Under the pieces are notes generated by a model, which saw only the letters and a list, made by a program, of their open reading frames with translations, was not told where the DNA came from and did no database searches. A DNA stretch of 64,000 nt from Vulcanimicrobiota bacterium (GTDB lineage: Bacteria > Vulcanimicrobiota > Vulcanimicrobiia > Vulcanimicrobiales > Vulcanimicrobiaceae): contig PLWS01000002.1 in the NCBI GenBank assembly GCA_003151115.1, positions 620,001 through 684,000 of the forward strand, in the 5' to 3' direction. Position numbers and translations under genes: made by a program. Within the stretch, counting starts at the first letter, position 1; every line of letters starts with the position of its first letter. This document shows, piece by piece, positions 32,742 to 42,230 of this stretch.

Positions 32742-32890
32742 GCGATCTTGATCGTCACGCAGGTGCCGATGCAGCTCCAATCGTTATGCCGATTCTCGCG
32801 TGCCTAAGGCGATGGCTCATCGCGCGTCATACATGTTGAATCTAGACCGAACAATGTTTGGCAGGCGTGGGTCGTTGGATTATCCGTGGG

Positions 32891-33079
32891 CTAATGATCG
32901 ATGAAGCCGGATGCTTCTTTCATCGTTGGATCAAGGCGTAGGTCTTCGTTGGCAAACTTGCGTTCCTGGTGACCTTGCGCCGTTGTCACGCGAACGATAA
33001 TTTCGTGCGGATGAACTTCTTTGACCGTGCCCTCCTCATTCGTCCCATCGATGAAGACTCTATCGCCGGCTTTCAACAT
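32891..33079 (-). CDS. Small KOW/SH3-like protein
   Basis: A 62-residue protein with a compact beta pattern (KAGDRVFIDGTNEEGTVKEV, then HEIIVRVTTAQGHQERKFANEDLRL) resembling small KOW or SH3-like proteins that bind RNA or protein partners. GGAAGG lies a few bases ahead of the ATG. It stands alone, with about 150-190 bases of empty sequence on each side. Function unknown. Confidence 0.6.
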   Translation of the reverse strand: MLKAGDRVFIDGTNEEGTVKEVHPHEIIVRVTTAQGHQERKFANEDLRLDPTMKEASGFIDH

Positions 33080-33273
33080 TTTCTTACCTTCCTACAGTAA
33101 CCCCAAAGCCTGGCGATGGCTTCGCGTCACCTTCCCATGGCACCCGTATGCGTCGCCAACCGGGGATAGTCGAGAAAAACGGTAAAGTCCCGGCGATGGA
33201 ACTCGGCACGCTTGCTGCGATCTGGCGCAACCGCGTCAAGAGTTTAGCGAATCGGCGCCATGTTAGGTAAAAA

Positions 33274-33519
33274 ATGACACGGCCTCGCATCGTTGGAATC
33301 GTGGCATATACAATCGCGTTTTATCTGGCGATCACCGCATTCTTCGGATACCGGTTGGGGCTAGAGATACACGCAGCGAAATCCAACCCGTATGTGGGGA
33401 TCGCTTCGCGTATCCTGGGCACGCAAGCAACTGAGAGCTATGTAATCCAGCAGGCAGGCTTACCGGTTTTTATCACCGCCTCGCCGGCCTTTTGGCTCGC
33501 CTTGCACCTTACCGAATAA
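33274..33519 (+). CDS. Small membrane protein
   Basis: An 81-residue protein with one clear membrane helix (IVGIVAYTIAFYLAITAFFGY, about 6-26) and a weaker second hydrophobic segment at the C-terminus (GLPVFITASPAFWLALHL). AGGTAAAAA precedes the start. No family recognised. It converges on the lipoprotein gene at 33530, ten bases away. Confidence 0.55.
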   Translation: MTRPRIVGIVAYTIAFYLAITAFFGYRLGLEIHAAKSNPYVGIASRILGTQATESYVIQQAGLPVFITASPAFWLALHLTE

Positions 33520-33529
33520 TCGCTCGCGG

Positions 33530-34009
33530 CTATTTGCCGTGCGTGATGACGATCTGCGTCTTGTTGTCTTTGCCGGTGATCATCACCAGCGTTTGATTCG
33601 GCGTATCCTCCGCTGTCGTGAATTCGGCGATCGAGCTGCCGCCCTGGCTCACGTTCATTTTTTCAGAGCCTTTGGGCATATGCGCTTTGTACCACGCATA
33701 GACGGCCGGGAATTGGTCATTCGTTGAAAACGACGCCATGCTGCCGGATCCGCTGCTCGTCGTCACGCTGATCGAGCCGTTCTCTTGGCTCTGCGTCGCG
33801 CCGGGGTAGAGCGGCGCACCGAGTTTAGAAACGTCGACGGCGCCCTGTCCGACCGTAACTTTGCCTTCCTTTGATTCATAGGTCGTGGTGCCGCCGTTCT
33901 TGGTCACCGTCGCGGTGCCGTTGGCGGTTGTATACGTCGTTTTTTGTCCGCCGCCGCACGCCGCCAGCGCGGCGACGGAAAGCAGACATAAGACGGTGGA
34001 TATGCGCAT
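33530..34009 (-). CDS. Putative lipoprotein
   Basis: A 159-residue exported protein with a lipobox (MRISTVLCLLSVAALAACGG, Cys about residue 18). The first third of the mature part is Thr/Gly-rich. The rest (KLGAPLYPGATQSQE, FPAVYAWYKAHMPKGSEKM, DNKTQIVITHG) resembles the small domain found in bacterial lipoproteins with a YPGA motif. It should be attached to the membrane facing the periplasm. Function unknown. Confidence 0.75.
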   Translation of the reverse strand: MRISTVLCLLSVAALAACGGGQKTTYTTANGTATVTKNGGTTTYESKEGKVTVGQGAVDVSKLGAPLYPGATQSQENGSISVTTSSGSGSMASFSTNDQFPAVYAWYKAHMPKGSEKMNVSQGGSSIAEFTTAEDTPNQTLVMITGKDNKTQIVITHGK

Positions 34010-34080
34010 GTACGATTCCTCCGAGGCAATCTGCGAGTTTCGTGCCAGGGGAAAACTCCGATTTCCTTCAATCCCCGGGG

Positions 34081-34503
34081 ATGAGAAGAACTATTTTTTC
34101 CGTCATGCTGTGCGCCGTCTGCGGCTCGGTAGCGGTTCCCGCCGGCGCGCAGTCGCGCTCTTTGGTTGGAACGTGGCGCTGCCCGGTCATGATAAGGAGT
34201 CCGTATCCGCTAGCCGTTACGTCTTCGCTGATCTTCGGGTCGCGCGGTCAGTTCAGCGAATTGGATCAATCCGCGGTTGCGACGTCGCGCGAAGTCGGTA
34301 CGTGGCGAAGCCTGGGCGGCAACACGATTCGGATCGTCATTGACGATTGGGATCCAAAGCAGATGTACAACGTTGCAGAAAGGGGCTACGTCCCCGTCCG
34401 CAAGCCACCCAACTCAATCGACCAGGTTATCTTCGGCTCCGCAAGTACGATGACGTTCCATGACACGACACTGGGTGGCTCCATGAATTGCCGGCGCAGC
34501 TAG
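34081..34503 (+). CDS. Secreted small protein
   Basis: A 140-residue protein starting at ATG 34081, giving a signal peptide MRRTIFSVMLCAVCGSVAVP with cleavage near AGAQS. The mature part begins SLVGTWRCPV and has alternating strands (LIFGSRGQFSEL, EVGTWRSLGGNTIRIVIDDW) with two widely spaced Cys residues, like lipocalin-type secreted proteins. It overlaps the stop of the convergent dioxygenase gene by four bases. Upstream in-frame codons lie in sequence that opposes the lipoprotein gene and are not used. Confidence 0.6.
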   Translation: MRRTIFSVMLCAVCGSVAVPAGAQSRSLVGTWRCPVMIRSPYPLAVTSSLIFGSRGQFSELDQSAVATSREVGTWRSLGGNTIRIVIDDWDPKQMYNVAERGYVPVRKPPNSIDQVIFGSASTMTFHDTTLGGSMNCRRS

Positions 34504-35279
34504 CGGAAACCGCGCAGCGGCAAAGCCTGCCGCTGCAGCCAGTTGTCCGGTGCATATACGGCGCGGGCGTCGAGCGCGTGCAGCGTATAGGCGTGCCGCG
34601 GTCGCTCTGAAGTATTCGGAGCGCTGTAATGCGGAAGCAAACCGTTGAAGACGACGAGCGTGCCCGCTTCGACCTCGACCGGGACGGCTTGGGTGAGGTC
34701 CGGCCACGGTGTGGCGTCGAGCTTTTGAAGTTCGGCCTTTCCGCCGCGCACGACGAATTGGCTGCGCAGCGGCGACCGGTGTCCGCCGGGTTGGACCCAC
34801 AGACAGCCGTTAGTGCGATCCGCGTCGTCGAGTGCGAACCAGAATGCTGTGACGCTGACCGGGTCCGTGCGCAAGAACGCCGCGTCCTGATGCCAATCCA
34901 CCACACCGCCGACCCGCGGCTGCTTAAAAATGTACATGGATTGATAGAGCGCCGGTTCGGGAAGTCCGGCCCGGTTGGCGATCTCCGCCAGGCGCGCGTC
35001 GTGCGAAAAACGATCGAAGACCGGGTCGAGGTCGTGCATCGCGTGGCCGATCTTGTTGACCGTCGTGCCATCCTCTTCGAAAAAACAGCGAATCTTGTCG
35101 CCCGAGGCTAGGAAGTACTCGTCGGACTTCTGCGCCTGATCGCGCGTGCTGAAGATCGAAACGTCCGAACGGTCGCACTCTCGCGCAATTTCCTCGGCTC
35201 GAGTCCGTAACACGGCCAGCTCCTCGCGCGACTTAAAGCTCGGAAATATGGCATAGCCGTCCTCCAAAAAGCGGTCCAT
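34500..35279 (-). CDS. Phytanoyl-CoA dioxygenase family protein
   Basis: A 259-residue Fe(II)/2-oxoglutarate oxygenase. The metal site is visible as WHQDAAFL (His and Asp, about residue 132) and a distal His in FNGLLPHYSAPNTS, followed by an Arg (ERPRHAYTLH) that would bind 2-oxoglutarate. Family members hydroxylate acyl-CoAs, amino acids or secondary metabolites. ATG 35279 is chosen; TTG 35288 would also give an overlap. The gene follows an ornithine-cyclodeaminase-family gene by five bases, suggesting a joint pathway on an amino acid or imine substrate. Confidence 0.9.
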   Translation of the reverse strand: MDRFLEDGYAIFPSFKSREELAVLRTRAEEIARECDRSDVSIFSTRDQAQKSDEYFLASGDKIRCFFEEDGTTVNKIGHAMHDLDPVFDRFSHDARLAEIANRAGLPEPALYQSMYIFKQPRVGGVVDWHQDAAFLRTDPVSVTAFWFALDDADRTNGCLWVQPGGHRSPLRSQFVVRGGKAELQKLDATPWPDLTQAVPVEVEAGTLVVFNGLLPHYSAPNTSERPRHAYTLHALDARAVYAPDNWLQRQALPLRGFR

Positions 35280-35284
35280 GCCGC

Positions 35285-36268
35285 TCAATATTCGACGCGC
35301 GTGCCGCGCCCCCGCGCCTTTGCCCGCGAAAAGAGTTCGCGCGCCGCCGCGGCATCCTCAATCGCCATTCCGACCGATTTAAAAAGCGTCACGTCGGCCT
35401 GTGTGGTGCGGCCGCGTACTTTTTCGGTCACCAGTTCGCCGAGATCGCCGAGAATGTGCTCCGGCGTAATGACGCCCTCGGCGATCGGCGCGCGCAGGTC
35501 GTCGGCTTCGTTCAAAACGCACTCGCGATTGTCGACGAAGACGCGCGCGCGCTTTACGGCCTGCGAGTCGAGCTCGCGAAACGGAGGCACCGAAGATCCG
35601 GCCGCGCTCACGTGCATTCCGGGTTCGAGCCATGCACCCTCGAAGACCGGCGCGGTCGCAGCTGTGAGCGTGCAGACGATCTCGCTTTCCCGCACCGCAT
35701 CGCGGGGAGAGGACGCGACCTCGATCGGAATGCCGTGCCGGGCAGACTCCTCGCGCGCGAATGCGTCCGCGTGATCCCGCGTCCGGCTCCAAACCTTTAC
35801 GTGGGCGATCGGGCGGATCGCGCGCATCGCTTCCAGGTGAGTGCGGGCTTGCGTACCCGAACCGAGCAGCGCCAGCCGCGTCGCGTTGGGGTTGGAAAGA
35901 ATGCGCGTCGCGAGCGCGCTGACCGCGGCAGTGCGAATCGCCGTGACGGCGCCGGCGTGAACGATCGCCAGCGGGCGGCCGGTTTGCGTTTCGTGCAGCA
36001 GCACGGAGCCTTGATGGCTTTCGAGCCCGGCGGCACGGTTTTCCGGAAAGACCGCGATCACCTTAACGGCAAGCGTATCCGGATCGCCTAAGTAGGCGGG
36101 CATCGAGCCGATCGCACCGCGTCCGTCCGGCAGCCACGCGATCAGGCGCTGAGGCTGGGCGAACTTGCCGGCTGCGACCGTTCGGAATGCGCCTTCCATC
36201 ACGGTGATGCAGTCGGCGATCGAGAGCAGCTCGTAAACGTCGCGCTCGCCGAGAACGATCACTTCCAT
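35285..36268 (-). CDS. Ornithine cyclodeaminase / mu-crystallin family enzyme
   Basis: A 327-residue NAD(P)-binding protein. Family landmarks are GSMPAYLGDPDTLAVKVIAVFPEN, the Lys in that segment, TGRPLAIVHAGAVTAIRTAAVSALA, the Rossmann motif LALLGSGTQARTHLEA near residue 145, and VCTLTAATAPVF. Members include ornithine cyclodeaminase, ketimine reductases and alanine dehydrogenases. The substrate cannot be told from sequence. It is the first gene of a two-gene minus-strand operon with the 2-oxoglutarate oxygenase. Confidence 0.9.
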   Translation of the reverse strand: MEVIVLGERDVYELLSIADCITVMEGAFRTVAAGKFAQPQRLIAWLPDGRGAIGSMPAYLGDPDTLAVKVIAVFPENRAAGLESHQGSVLLHETQTGRPLAIVHAGAVTAIRTAAVSALATRILSNPNATRLALLGSGTQARTHLEAMRAIRPIAHVKVWSRTRDHADAFAREESARHGIPIEVASSPRDAVRESEIVCTLTAATAPVFEGAWLEPGMHVSAAGSSVPPFRELDSQAVKRARVFVDNRECVLNEADDLRAPIAEGVITPEHILGDLGELVTEKVRGRTTQADVTLFKSVGMAIEDAAAARELFSRAKARGRGTRVEY

Positions 36269-36292
36269 TGCTGAGGCGTCCAGTTAAATGAA

Positions 36293-36316
36293 AGAGCGGC
36301 CGTTTCCGGCCGCTCT
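36293..36316 (-). terminator. Terminator of the histone-like gene
   Basis: AGAGCGGCCG and CGGCCGCTCT form a perfect 10-bp stem with a four-base loop. On the minus strand it is followed by TTCATTT. It lies 20 bases after the stop codon of the histone-like gene and before the start of the cyclodeaminase-family gene, separating the two transcripts. Confidence 0.75.
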
Positions 36317-36335
36317 CTATCGCTTTCCAGAGCGC

Positions 36336-36677
36336 TTAGCGTCTCTTGCCTCGCGCGCTCTTCCTGCGTCCGCCTTTCTTGCGTCCGCCGGTTTTGCGAG
36401 CGGCTTTCTTCCGGCCGCCCTTCTTGCGTCCGCCTTTCTTGCGTCCGCCTTTCTTACGTCCGCCGGCCTTTTTGCGGCCGCCGGCTTTTTTACGTCCGCC
36501 GGCCTTTTTACGGCCGCCAGCTTTCTTGCGTCCGGCTTTACGGCCCGCGCTCTTGCGCGCGGCTTTTTTGCGTCCGCCGGATTTTTTGCGGCGGCCGCCG
36601 CGACGTGCGGTGCCGAGCCCTGAAGACTCGGAATCGTCGCCCATCGTGCCGCCGTTTTGCATCAGATCGGAATCCAT
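36336..36677 (-). CDS. Histone H1-like basic repeat protein
   Basis: A 113-residue protein. After an acidic start (MDSDLMQNGGTMGDDSESSG) it consists almost wholly of Gly-Gly-Arg-Lys-Lys-Ala or -Gly units, about a dozen copies, ending KSARGKRR. GGGAGG precedes the ATG. The composition matches bacterial histone-H1-like and AlgP-like proteins, which bind DNA through a disordered cationic tail. The opposite strand is open too but only encodes a shadow low-complexity peptide. It diverges from topA, which changes DNA supercoiling. Repeat number probably varies between strains because the units are near-identical in DNA. Confidence 0.85.
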   Translation of the reverse strand: MDSDLMQNGGTMGDDSESSGLGTARRGGRRKKSGGRKKAARKSAGRKAGRKKAGGRKKAGGRKKAGGRKKAGGRKKGGRKKGGRKKGGRKKAARKTGGRKKGGRRKSARGKRR

Positions 36678-36809
36678 TCATTCCTCCCTTAGTACTGGCG
36701 CTTTTTTATGCGCTCGTGCTGCATCATAGAATGTTTTTTTGCAAAATGCAAATGCTCGAAAAGGGCAAGGATTTGGCGCGAGCTTGACCGGGGCGGTATA
36801 CTAAGGCCC

Positions 36810-38936
36810 GTGAAAAAGCCCTTGATTATCGTGGAGTCGCCGACCAAGGCGCGCACGATCAAGAAGTTTCTTCCCGCCCGCTATATAGTGAAGGCTTCGG
36901 TCGGCCACGTCCGCGATTTGCCCAAAAGCACGCTAGGCGTCGACGTGGAGCACGGCTTTGCGCCCAAGTACCTCACGATCAAGGGCAAAGGCGACATCAT
37001 TAAGGAGCTCAAGGCGGCGGTTAAAACAGCGAGCGAGGTCTATCTCGCCACCGACCCCGACCGCGAAGGCGAGGCGATCGCCTGGCATCTGGCCGAGCTG
37101 CTCAAACTCGAGCGCCCCAAACGCATCGAACTTCATGAAATAACGAAAGACGCTGCGCTGGCCGCAATCAAGAATCCGCAGCCGATCGACATCGACCGCG
37201 TGAACGCGCAGCAAGCGCGCCGCATTTTGGACCGCCTGGTCGGTTATAAAATCTCGCCGCTGCTTTGGGCCAAGGTTCGCGGCGGACTCTCCGCCGGGCG
37301 CGTCCAGTCGGTTGCCGTAAGGCTGATCGTCGATCGCGAACGTGAGATTCTGGCGTTCGTTCCGCGCGAGTACTGGTCGGTTGCCGCGCTGCTGTCCGGG
37401 CGCAGCGAACCCGAGTTCGTTTTCCCGGCGGAACTCTTCGCTCACGACGGCGAGAAGATCGACGTTCAAACGGAAGCCGAAGCGAGCCGCGTCGTCGCAG
37501 ACCTGGAGGGCGCGCAGTACCGCGTCGCTTCCATCAAACAACGGGAAGGACGCCGCAATGCGCCGGCGCCGTTCACGACCTCAACGCTGCAGCAGGAAGC
37601 TTCCCGGAGATTGCGCCTGCGCGTGCGGCGCACCATGCAGATCGCCCAGGGGCTGTACGAAGGCGTCGATCTCGGCGCCGAGGGTACGGTGGGTTTGATC
37701 ACCTACATGCGCACGGATTCCACGCGCGTCTCCGATCAAGCGCGCGAGGCCGCCAAAGAGTTCATCGTCAACACGTTCGGCGAAGCGTACTACGGCGGCC
37801 GCGAGCACCGCGTGCGCGAAGGCGCGCAAGACGCGCACGAAGCGATTCGCCCCACGCTCGCCCACCACACGCCGGAAAAGGTCGCGCCGTTTCTTAAGCG
37901 CGACGATCTGCGGCTGTACACGCTGATTTGGGAGCGCTTCATCGCCTCACAGATGTCCGCCGTCGTCTTCGATCAAACGACGGTCGATATTTCGGCCAAG
38001 GCGTACACGTTCCGCGCGTCGGGCAGCGTGATGAAGTTCGCCGGCTACACCAAGTTGTATGAAGAAAGCCGTGACGAAGCGGCCGCGACCGCCGATGCGA
38101 AGCGGCTGCCGAAGTTGGAGCAAGACGAGACGCTCGCCTTCCGCGGACTCGAGCCGAAACAGCATTTCACCGAGCCGCCGCCGCGCTTCACGGAAGCTTC
38201 GCTGGTCAAGGCGCTCGAAGATAACGGCATCGGCCGGCCGTCGACGTACAGTACGATCGTCGAAACGATTCAGGCTCGGGGCTACGTCACGCAAGCCGAG
38301 CGCCGGTTCGCGCCGACCGAGATCGGATTTGCCGTCAACGATTTGCTCGCCGAGCATTTCCCCGACGTCCTCGATTTGAATTTCACGGCGCAAATGGAAG
38401 GCGACCTCGACAGGGTTGCCGACCGGAAAGCCGACTGGGTCGAACTGCTGACGAAATTCTACGGGCCGTTTGCAAAAGAGCTGGCGGCCGCGGAAGAAAA
38501 ACTGCCGAAGCTCGAATTCAAAGACGAACCTACTGACGAGATCTGTCCGAAGTGCGGCCGCCCGATGGTGATCAAGACCGGCCGGTTCGGACGGTTCATC
38601 TCTTGCACCGGCTATCCCGAATGTAAGACGACGCGTCCCATCCTGAAAGACACCGGCGCGAAATGTCCCAAAGACGGCGGTATGATCGTCGAGCGGCGTT
38701 CGAAGAAGGGCCGCGTGTTTTACGGTTGCGCGAATTATCCACGCTGCGACTTTGTTTCGTGGGACCGCGTCGTTCCGGAACGCTGCCCCGCGTGCGGTGG
38801 AGTCGTCGTGGCGAAAATCCGCCGCGGCGGCGTCGTCACTTTGGAGTGCCGGACCGACAAGACCCATGACGTCAGCTCCATCCCGGCCGAACTGCAGCCG
38901 ACGCAAGAAGTCATAGCCGCGCCCGCCGCTTCGTGA
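36810..38936 (+). CDS. topA: DNA topoisomerase I
   Basis: A 708-residue type IA topoisomerase that relaxes negative supercoils. The TOPRIM domain opens with KPLIIVESPTKARTIKKFL and carries ATDPDREGEAIAWHLAELL. The active-site Tyr is in GLITYMRTDSTRVSDQ near residue 299. The C-terminus has zinc-binding modules (ICPKCGRPM to CTGYPEC, KCPKDGGMI to CANYPRC, and a third RCPACGG). GTG 36810 is chosen because family homology begins there; an upstream extension would be unlike the family. First gene of the long housekeeping block; its stop overlaps trmFO as GTGA. Confidence 0.97.
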   Translation: MKKPLIIVESPTKARTIKKFLPARYIVKASVGHVRDLPKSTLGVDVEHGFAPKYLTIKGKGDIIKELKAAVKTASEVYLATDPDREGEAIAWHLAELLKLERPKRIELHEITKDAALAAIKNPQPIDIDRVNAQQARRILDRLVGYKISPLLWAKVRGGLSAGRVQSVAVRLIVDREREILAFVPREYWSVAALLSGRSEPEFVFPAELFAHDGEKIDVQTEAEASRVVADLEGAQYRVASIKQREGRRNAPAPFTTSTLQQEASRRLRLRVRRTMQIAQGLYEGVDLGAEGTVGLITYMRTDSTRVSDQAREAAKEFIVNTFGEAYYGGREHRVREGAQDAHEAIRPTLAHHTPEKVAPFLKRDDLRLYTLIWERFIASQMSAVVFDQTTVDISAKAYTFRASGSVMKFAGYTKLYEESRDEAAATADAKRLPKLEQDETLAFRGLEPKQHFTEPPPRFTEASLVKALEDNGIGRPSTYSTIVETIQARGYVTQAERRFAPTEIGFAVNDLLAEHFPDVLDLNFTAQMEGDLDRVADRKADWVELLTKFYGPFAKELAAAEEKLPKLEFKDEPTDEICPKCGRPMVIKTGRFGRFISCTGYPECKTTRPILKDTGAKCPKDGGMIVERRSKKGRVFYGCANYPRCDFVSWDRVVPERCPACGGVVVAKIRRGGVVTLECRTDKTHDVSSIPAELQPTQEVIAAPAAS

Positions 38937-40255
38937 AACTGACGGTCGCCGGCGGCGGCCTGGCGGGCTGCGAAGCCGCGTGGCAAGCCGCGCGCGCCGG
39001 AGTAGAAGTCGATCTCTACGAAATGCGTCCCGGGAAATCGGGGCCCGCGCATAAGACATCGCATCTGGCCGAGCTCGTCTGCAGCAACTCGCTGCGCGGC
39101 GCCGCGCTCGAAAACGCCGTAGGATTATTGAAAGCCGAGCTCGCGATCCTCGACTCGATCGTGATCGCCTGCGCGCGTGAAGCAGCCGTTCCCGCCGGCG
39201 GAGCGCTTGCCGTCGACCGCGGCGTCTTTTCGCGGCTCGTCGAAGAGCGCATCGAATCGCATCCGCGCATCACGGTGCGGCGCGAAGAGCTGCGCGCGAT
39301 TCCCTTGGACCAGCCGGTTATCGTCGCCTGCGGTCCGCTGCCAAGCGAGGAAATGCTGCACGCGATCGACGCGCTCGCGGGCAAACGCTTACATTATTAT
39401 GATGCCGCTTCGCCGATCGTGTCTGCCGATTCAATCGACGAACAGCGGATGTACCGCAAATCGCGTTACGACAAAGGCGACGGCGCGGATTACCTCAACA
39501 TCCCGCTCGATCGCGAACAGTATGCGCAACTCTTGCATGATTTGCGAACGCTGCCCAGGCACGAAACCAAGGAGTTTGAGGAGGCGCGTTACTTCGAAGG
39601 GTGTCTTCCCATCGAAGAGATGGCCGACCGCGGCGACGACACGCTGCGCTACGGACCGCTCAAACCGGTCGGCTTGCGCGATCCGCGTACCGATACGACG
39701 CCGCATGCCGTCGTGCAATTACGCAAAGAAAACGTGGAAGGCACCGCCTACAATCTCGTCGGCTTTCAAACGCGCCTGAAATGGCCCGCGCAAAAAGAAA
39801 CGTTTGGGAAGTTTCCGGGTTTGCAAAATGCTGAGTGGCTGCGCCTAGGCGTGATGCACCGCAACACGTTTATCGACTCGCCGCGCCTCCTCGATTCGCA
39901 CTTGCGATTGCGTGGAACCCAGGCGCTCTACTTCGCCGGACAGATCACGGGTGCGGAAGGCTATGTCGAAGCGGCGGCGTGCGGCGCGATGACAGGTATC
40001 CACGCGGCGCGCGGGATTCTGGGTTTGCCGCCGGTGGATTTTCCGCAGGGCACGGCGTTCGGCGCCGTCGTCGCGCATTTGCAGAACACCGAAACGCATG
40101 ACTTCCAGCCCGCGAACGTCACATGGGCGTATATGCCCGTGCGCGCGGATGCGCCGCGCGGTAAGAAAGAGCGGCGCCACTTCGCGGCGCTCAAGGCCCT
40201 CGAAGCAATGCAAGCGTTTTGCAACCCGCAAGGCCCAGCCCGGGTACATGCCTAG
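38933..40255 (+). CDS. trmFO: tRNA uracil-54 C5-methyltransferase, folate/FAD-dependent
   Basis: A 440-residue TrmFO (Gid), which makes T54 in the tRNA T loop with methylenetetrahydrofolate and FAD. The dinucleotide-binding motif LTVAGGGLAGCEAAWQAA opens the protein. The specific block ELVCSNSLRG near residue 47, YYDAASPIVSADSID, and FAGQITGAEGYVEAAACGAMTGIHAAR are diagnostic. The GTG start overlaps the topA stop. The order topA-trmFO-hslV-hslU is that of Firmicutes, where xerC usually lies between trmFO and hslV; xerC is absent here. Confidence 0.97.
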   Translation: MKLTVAGGGLAGCEAAWQAARAGVEVDLYEMRPGKSGPAHKTSHLAELVCSNSLRGAALENAVGLLKAELAILDSIVIACAREAAVPAGGALAVDRGVFSRLVEERIESHPRITVRREELRAIPLDQPVIVACGPLPSEEMLHAIDALAGKRLHYYDAASPIVSADSIDEQRMYRKSRYDKGDGADYLNIPLDREQYAQLLHDLRTLPRHETKEFEEARYFEGCLPIEEMADRGDDTLRYGPLKPVGLRDPRTDTTPHAVVQLRKENVEGTAYNLVGFQTRLKWPAQKETFGKFPGLQNAEWLRLGVMHRNTFIDSPRLLDSHLRLRGTQALYFAGQITGAEGYVEAAACGAMTGIHAARGILGLPPVDFPQGTAFGAVVAHLQNTETHDFQPANVTWAYMPVRADAPRGKKERRHFAALKALEAMQAFCNPQGPARVHA

Positions 40256-40258
40256 GCA

Positions 40259-40786
40259 ATGAAAATCCGGTCCACCACCATTCTGGCCGTGCGCAAGGAC
40301 GGCAAACTCGCTGTCGCTGGCGACGGACAGGTCACCGTCGACAAAACGATCATGAAGCACGGCGCGCATAAAGTGCGGCGCATTGCGGGCGGCAAAGTGA
40401 TTGCCGGGTTCGCGGGTTCCGCCGCCGACGGCATAACGCTGCTCGAAAAATTCGAAAAGAAACTGAGCGAGTTCAAAGACATTACACGCGCTGCCGTCGA
40501 GCTCGCCAAAGATTGGCGGCAAGATCGCGCGCTTCGTCGGCTCGAAGCGCTGCTGATCGTCGGCAACGCCGACCACTTGCTCGTGCTCAGCGGAACGGGC
40601 GACGTGATCGAACCCGATGAAGGCGTTGCCGCCATCGGAAGCGGCGGACCCTACGCGCAGGCCGCCGCGGCGGCACTGCTGCGCAACACGGATCTTTCGC
40701 CCGAAGAGATCGCGCGCAAGGCGCTCGAGATTGCCGGTGAAATCTGCATCTACACCAACTCGCACGTCGACGTGGAAACGCTATGA
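40259..40786 (+). CDS. hslV: ATP-dependent protease peptidase subunit HslV
   Basis: A 175-residue HslV, the proteasome-like peptidase that forms a dodecamer and works with HslU. The catalytic Thr follows a short propeptide: [26 protein letters not shown], with mature enzymes starting [21 protein letters not shown] and [12 protein letters not shown] at the end are family marks. Three bases separate it from trmFO and it overlaps hslU by four bases. Complete and of normal length. Confidence 0.97.
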   Translation: MKIRSTTILAVRKDGKLAVAGDGQVTVDKTIMKHGAHKVRRIAGGKVIAGFAGSAADGITLLEKFEKKLSEFKDITRAAVELAKDWRQDRALRRLEALLIVGNADHLLVLSGTGDVIEPDEGVAAIGSGGPYAQAAAAALLRNTDLSPEEIARKALEIAGEICIYTNSHVDVETL

Positions 40787-42222
40787 ACGGATCGACCCAA
40801 GCGCTCGAACTGACGCCGCGAAACATCGTGGCCGAACTCGACAAGTACATCGTCGGCCAGGCCAAAGCCAAGCGCGCCGTCGCGATCGCCATGCGCAACC
40901 GCTATCGCCGGGAACGCGTGCGCGAAGATTTGCGCCCGGAGATCATTCCGAAGAACATTTTGATGATCGGACCGACCGGCGTCGGCAAGACTGAAATCGC
41001 GCGGCGCCTGGCTTCGCTGACCGGCGCGCCATTCATTAAAGTCGAAGCGACCAAGTACACGGAAGTCGGATATGTCGGTCGCGACGTCGAGTCGATGGTG
41101 CGCGACTTGGTCGAACAAGCGGTGCGCATGGTCAGCGAAGAGCGCCGCGCCGATGTGGAAGAGGTCGCGAAGAAGATGGCTGTCGAGCGCGTGATCGACG
41201 TACTGCATCCTGAAACGCGCCCGCCGTCGGCGCAAGGGCAGCCCAACGCGTTCGCGGCGACGCTCGGCTCGATCTTCGGCAACAATTTCCAAGCTCAGCA
41301 GCAGCAGAGCCAACCCGCGGCTCCTACGGCTGCCGCAACCGCGGAGACGCAGCACACGCGCGACCAAGCGCGTTCCGACGTCGAGCGCGGATTCTACGAC
41401 GTGAGGCTGCTCGAAATAGAAGTCGAGGAAGCTTCGAGCATTCCGTTCGGCGTGATCGGTCCCGGAATGGATCAAGGCGGCGGCGACCTTGGTGAAATGC
41501 TCGGCGGAATGCTGCCGAAGAAGCGCGTGCGCAAACGCGTCACCGTTTCGGAAGCGCGCCGCATCTTCGAACAGGAAGAAGCGGCGAAGCTGATCGACAT
41601 GGACGCGGTTAAGCGCGAAGCGTTGCGGCGGGCGGGCCAGAACGGCATCATTTTTATCGACGAAATCGACAAGGTCGCCGGACGCGAAGGCGCGCGCGGG
41701 CCGGACGTTTCGCGCGAGGGCGTGCAGCGCGATATCTTGCCGATCGTCGAAGGCAGCACGGTCAACACGAAACACGGTACGGTGAAGACCGATCACATCT
41801 TGTTTATCGCGGCGGGCGCATTCCACATGAGCAAGCCTTCGGATTTGATTCCCGAACTGCAAGGGCGCTTTCCCATCCGCGTCGAGCTGGATTCGCTGAC
41901 CGCCGAAGATTTCAAGACGATCTTGACCCAGCCGAAGAACGCGCTGACCGAGCAGTACAAGGCGCTGCTGGCGAGCGAGGGCGTGGACGTCGACTTTCAG
42001 CCCGACGGTATCGAACAGCTCGCACAGTTCGCGATGCAAGTCAACGATCAGAGCGAGAACATCGGCGCGCGCCGTCTGCACACGGTGCTCGAGCGGCTGC
42101 TCGAAGACGTGAGCTACGATGCGCCGGAGAAGCACGATCCGGTCGTCGTCAACGCGGAGTACGTGCGCGCGAAGCTGCAAGACATCGTCAAGAACGCCGA
42201 CCTGTCCAGCTATATTCTCTAA
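40783..42222 (+). CDS. hslU: ATP-dependent protease ATPase subunit HslU
   Basis: A 479-residue AAA+ unfoldase that feeds proteins to HslV. It begins with [21 protein letters not shown], then Walker [11 protein letters not shown] near residue 65, a variable intermediate domain with a Gln/Ala-rich insertion ([16 protein letters not shown]), Walker [15 protein letters not shown] near 290, and [13 protein letters not shown]-like [16 protein letters not shown]. It ends with the conserved hydrophobic tail DLSSYIL that inserts in HslV. Overlaps hslV by four bases. Confidence 0.97.
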   Translation: MNGSTQALELTPRNIVAELDKYIVGQAKAKRAVAIAMRNRYRRERVREDLRPEIIPKNILMIGPTGVGKTEIARRLASLTGAPFIKVEATKYTEVGYVGRDVESMVRDLVEQAVRMVSEERRADVEEVAKKMAVERVIDVLHPETRPPSAQGQPNAFAATLGSIFGNNFQAQQQQSQPAAPTAAATAETQHTRDQARSDVERGFYDVRLLEIEVEEASSIPFGVIGPGMDQGGGDLGEMLGGMLPKKRVRKRVTVSEARRIFEQEEAAKLIDMDAVKREALRRAGQNGIIFIDEIDKVAGREGARGPDVSREGVQRDILPIVEGSTVNTKHGTVKTDHILFIAAGAFHMSKPSDLIPELQGRFPIRVELDSLTAEDFKTILTQPKNALTEQYKALLASEGVDVDFQPDGIEQLAQFAMQVNDQSENIGARRLHTVLERLLEDVSYDAPEKHDPVVVNAEYVRAKLQDIVKNADLSSYIL

Positions 42223-42230
42223 GGCGCCTT

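Noticed and set aside
36288-36623. Plus-strand Ala/Phe/Leu-rich frame opposite the histone-like gene
   Set aside because: It is the shadow of the Gly-Arg-Lys repeat on the other strand; the minus frame has a ribosome-binding site, a terminator and known protein style.
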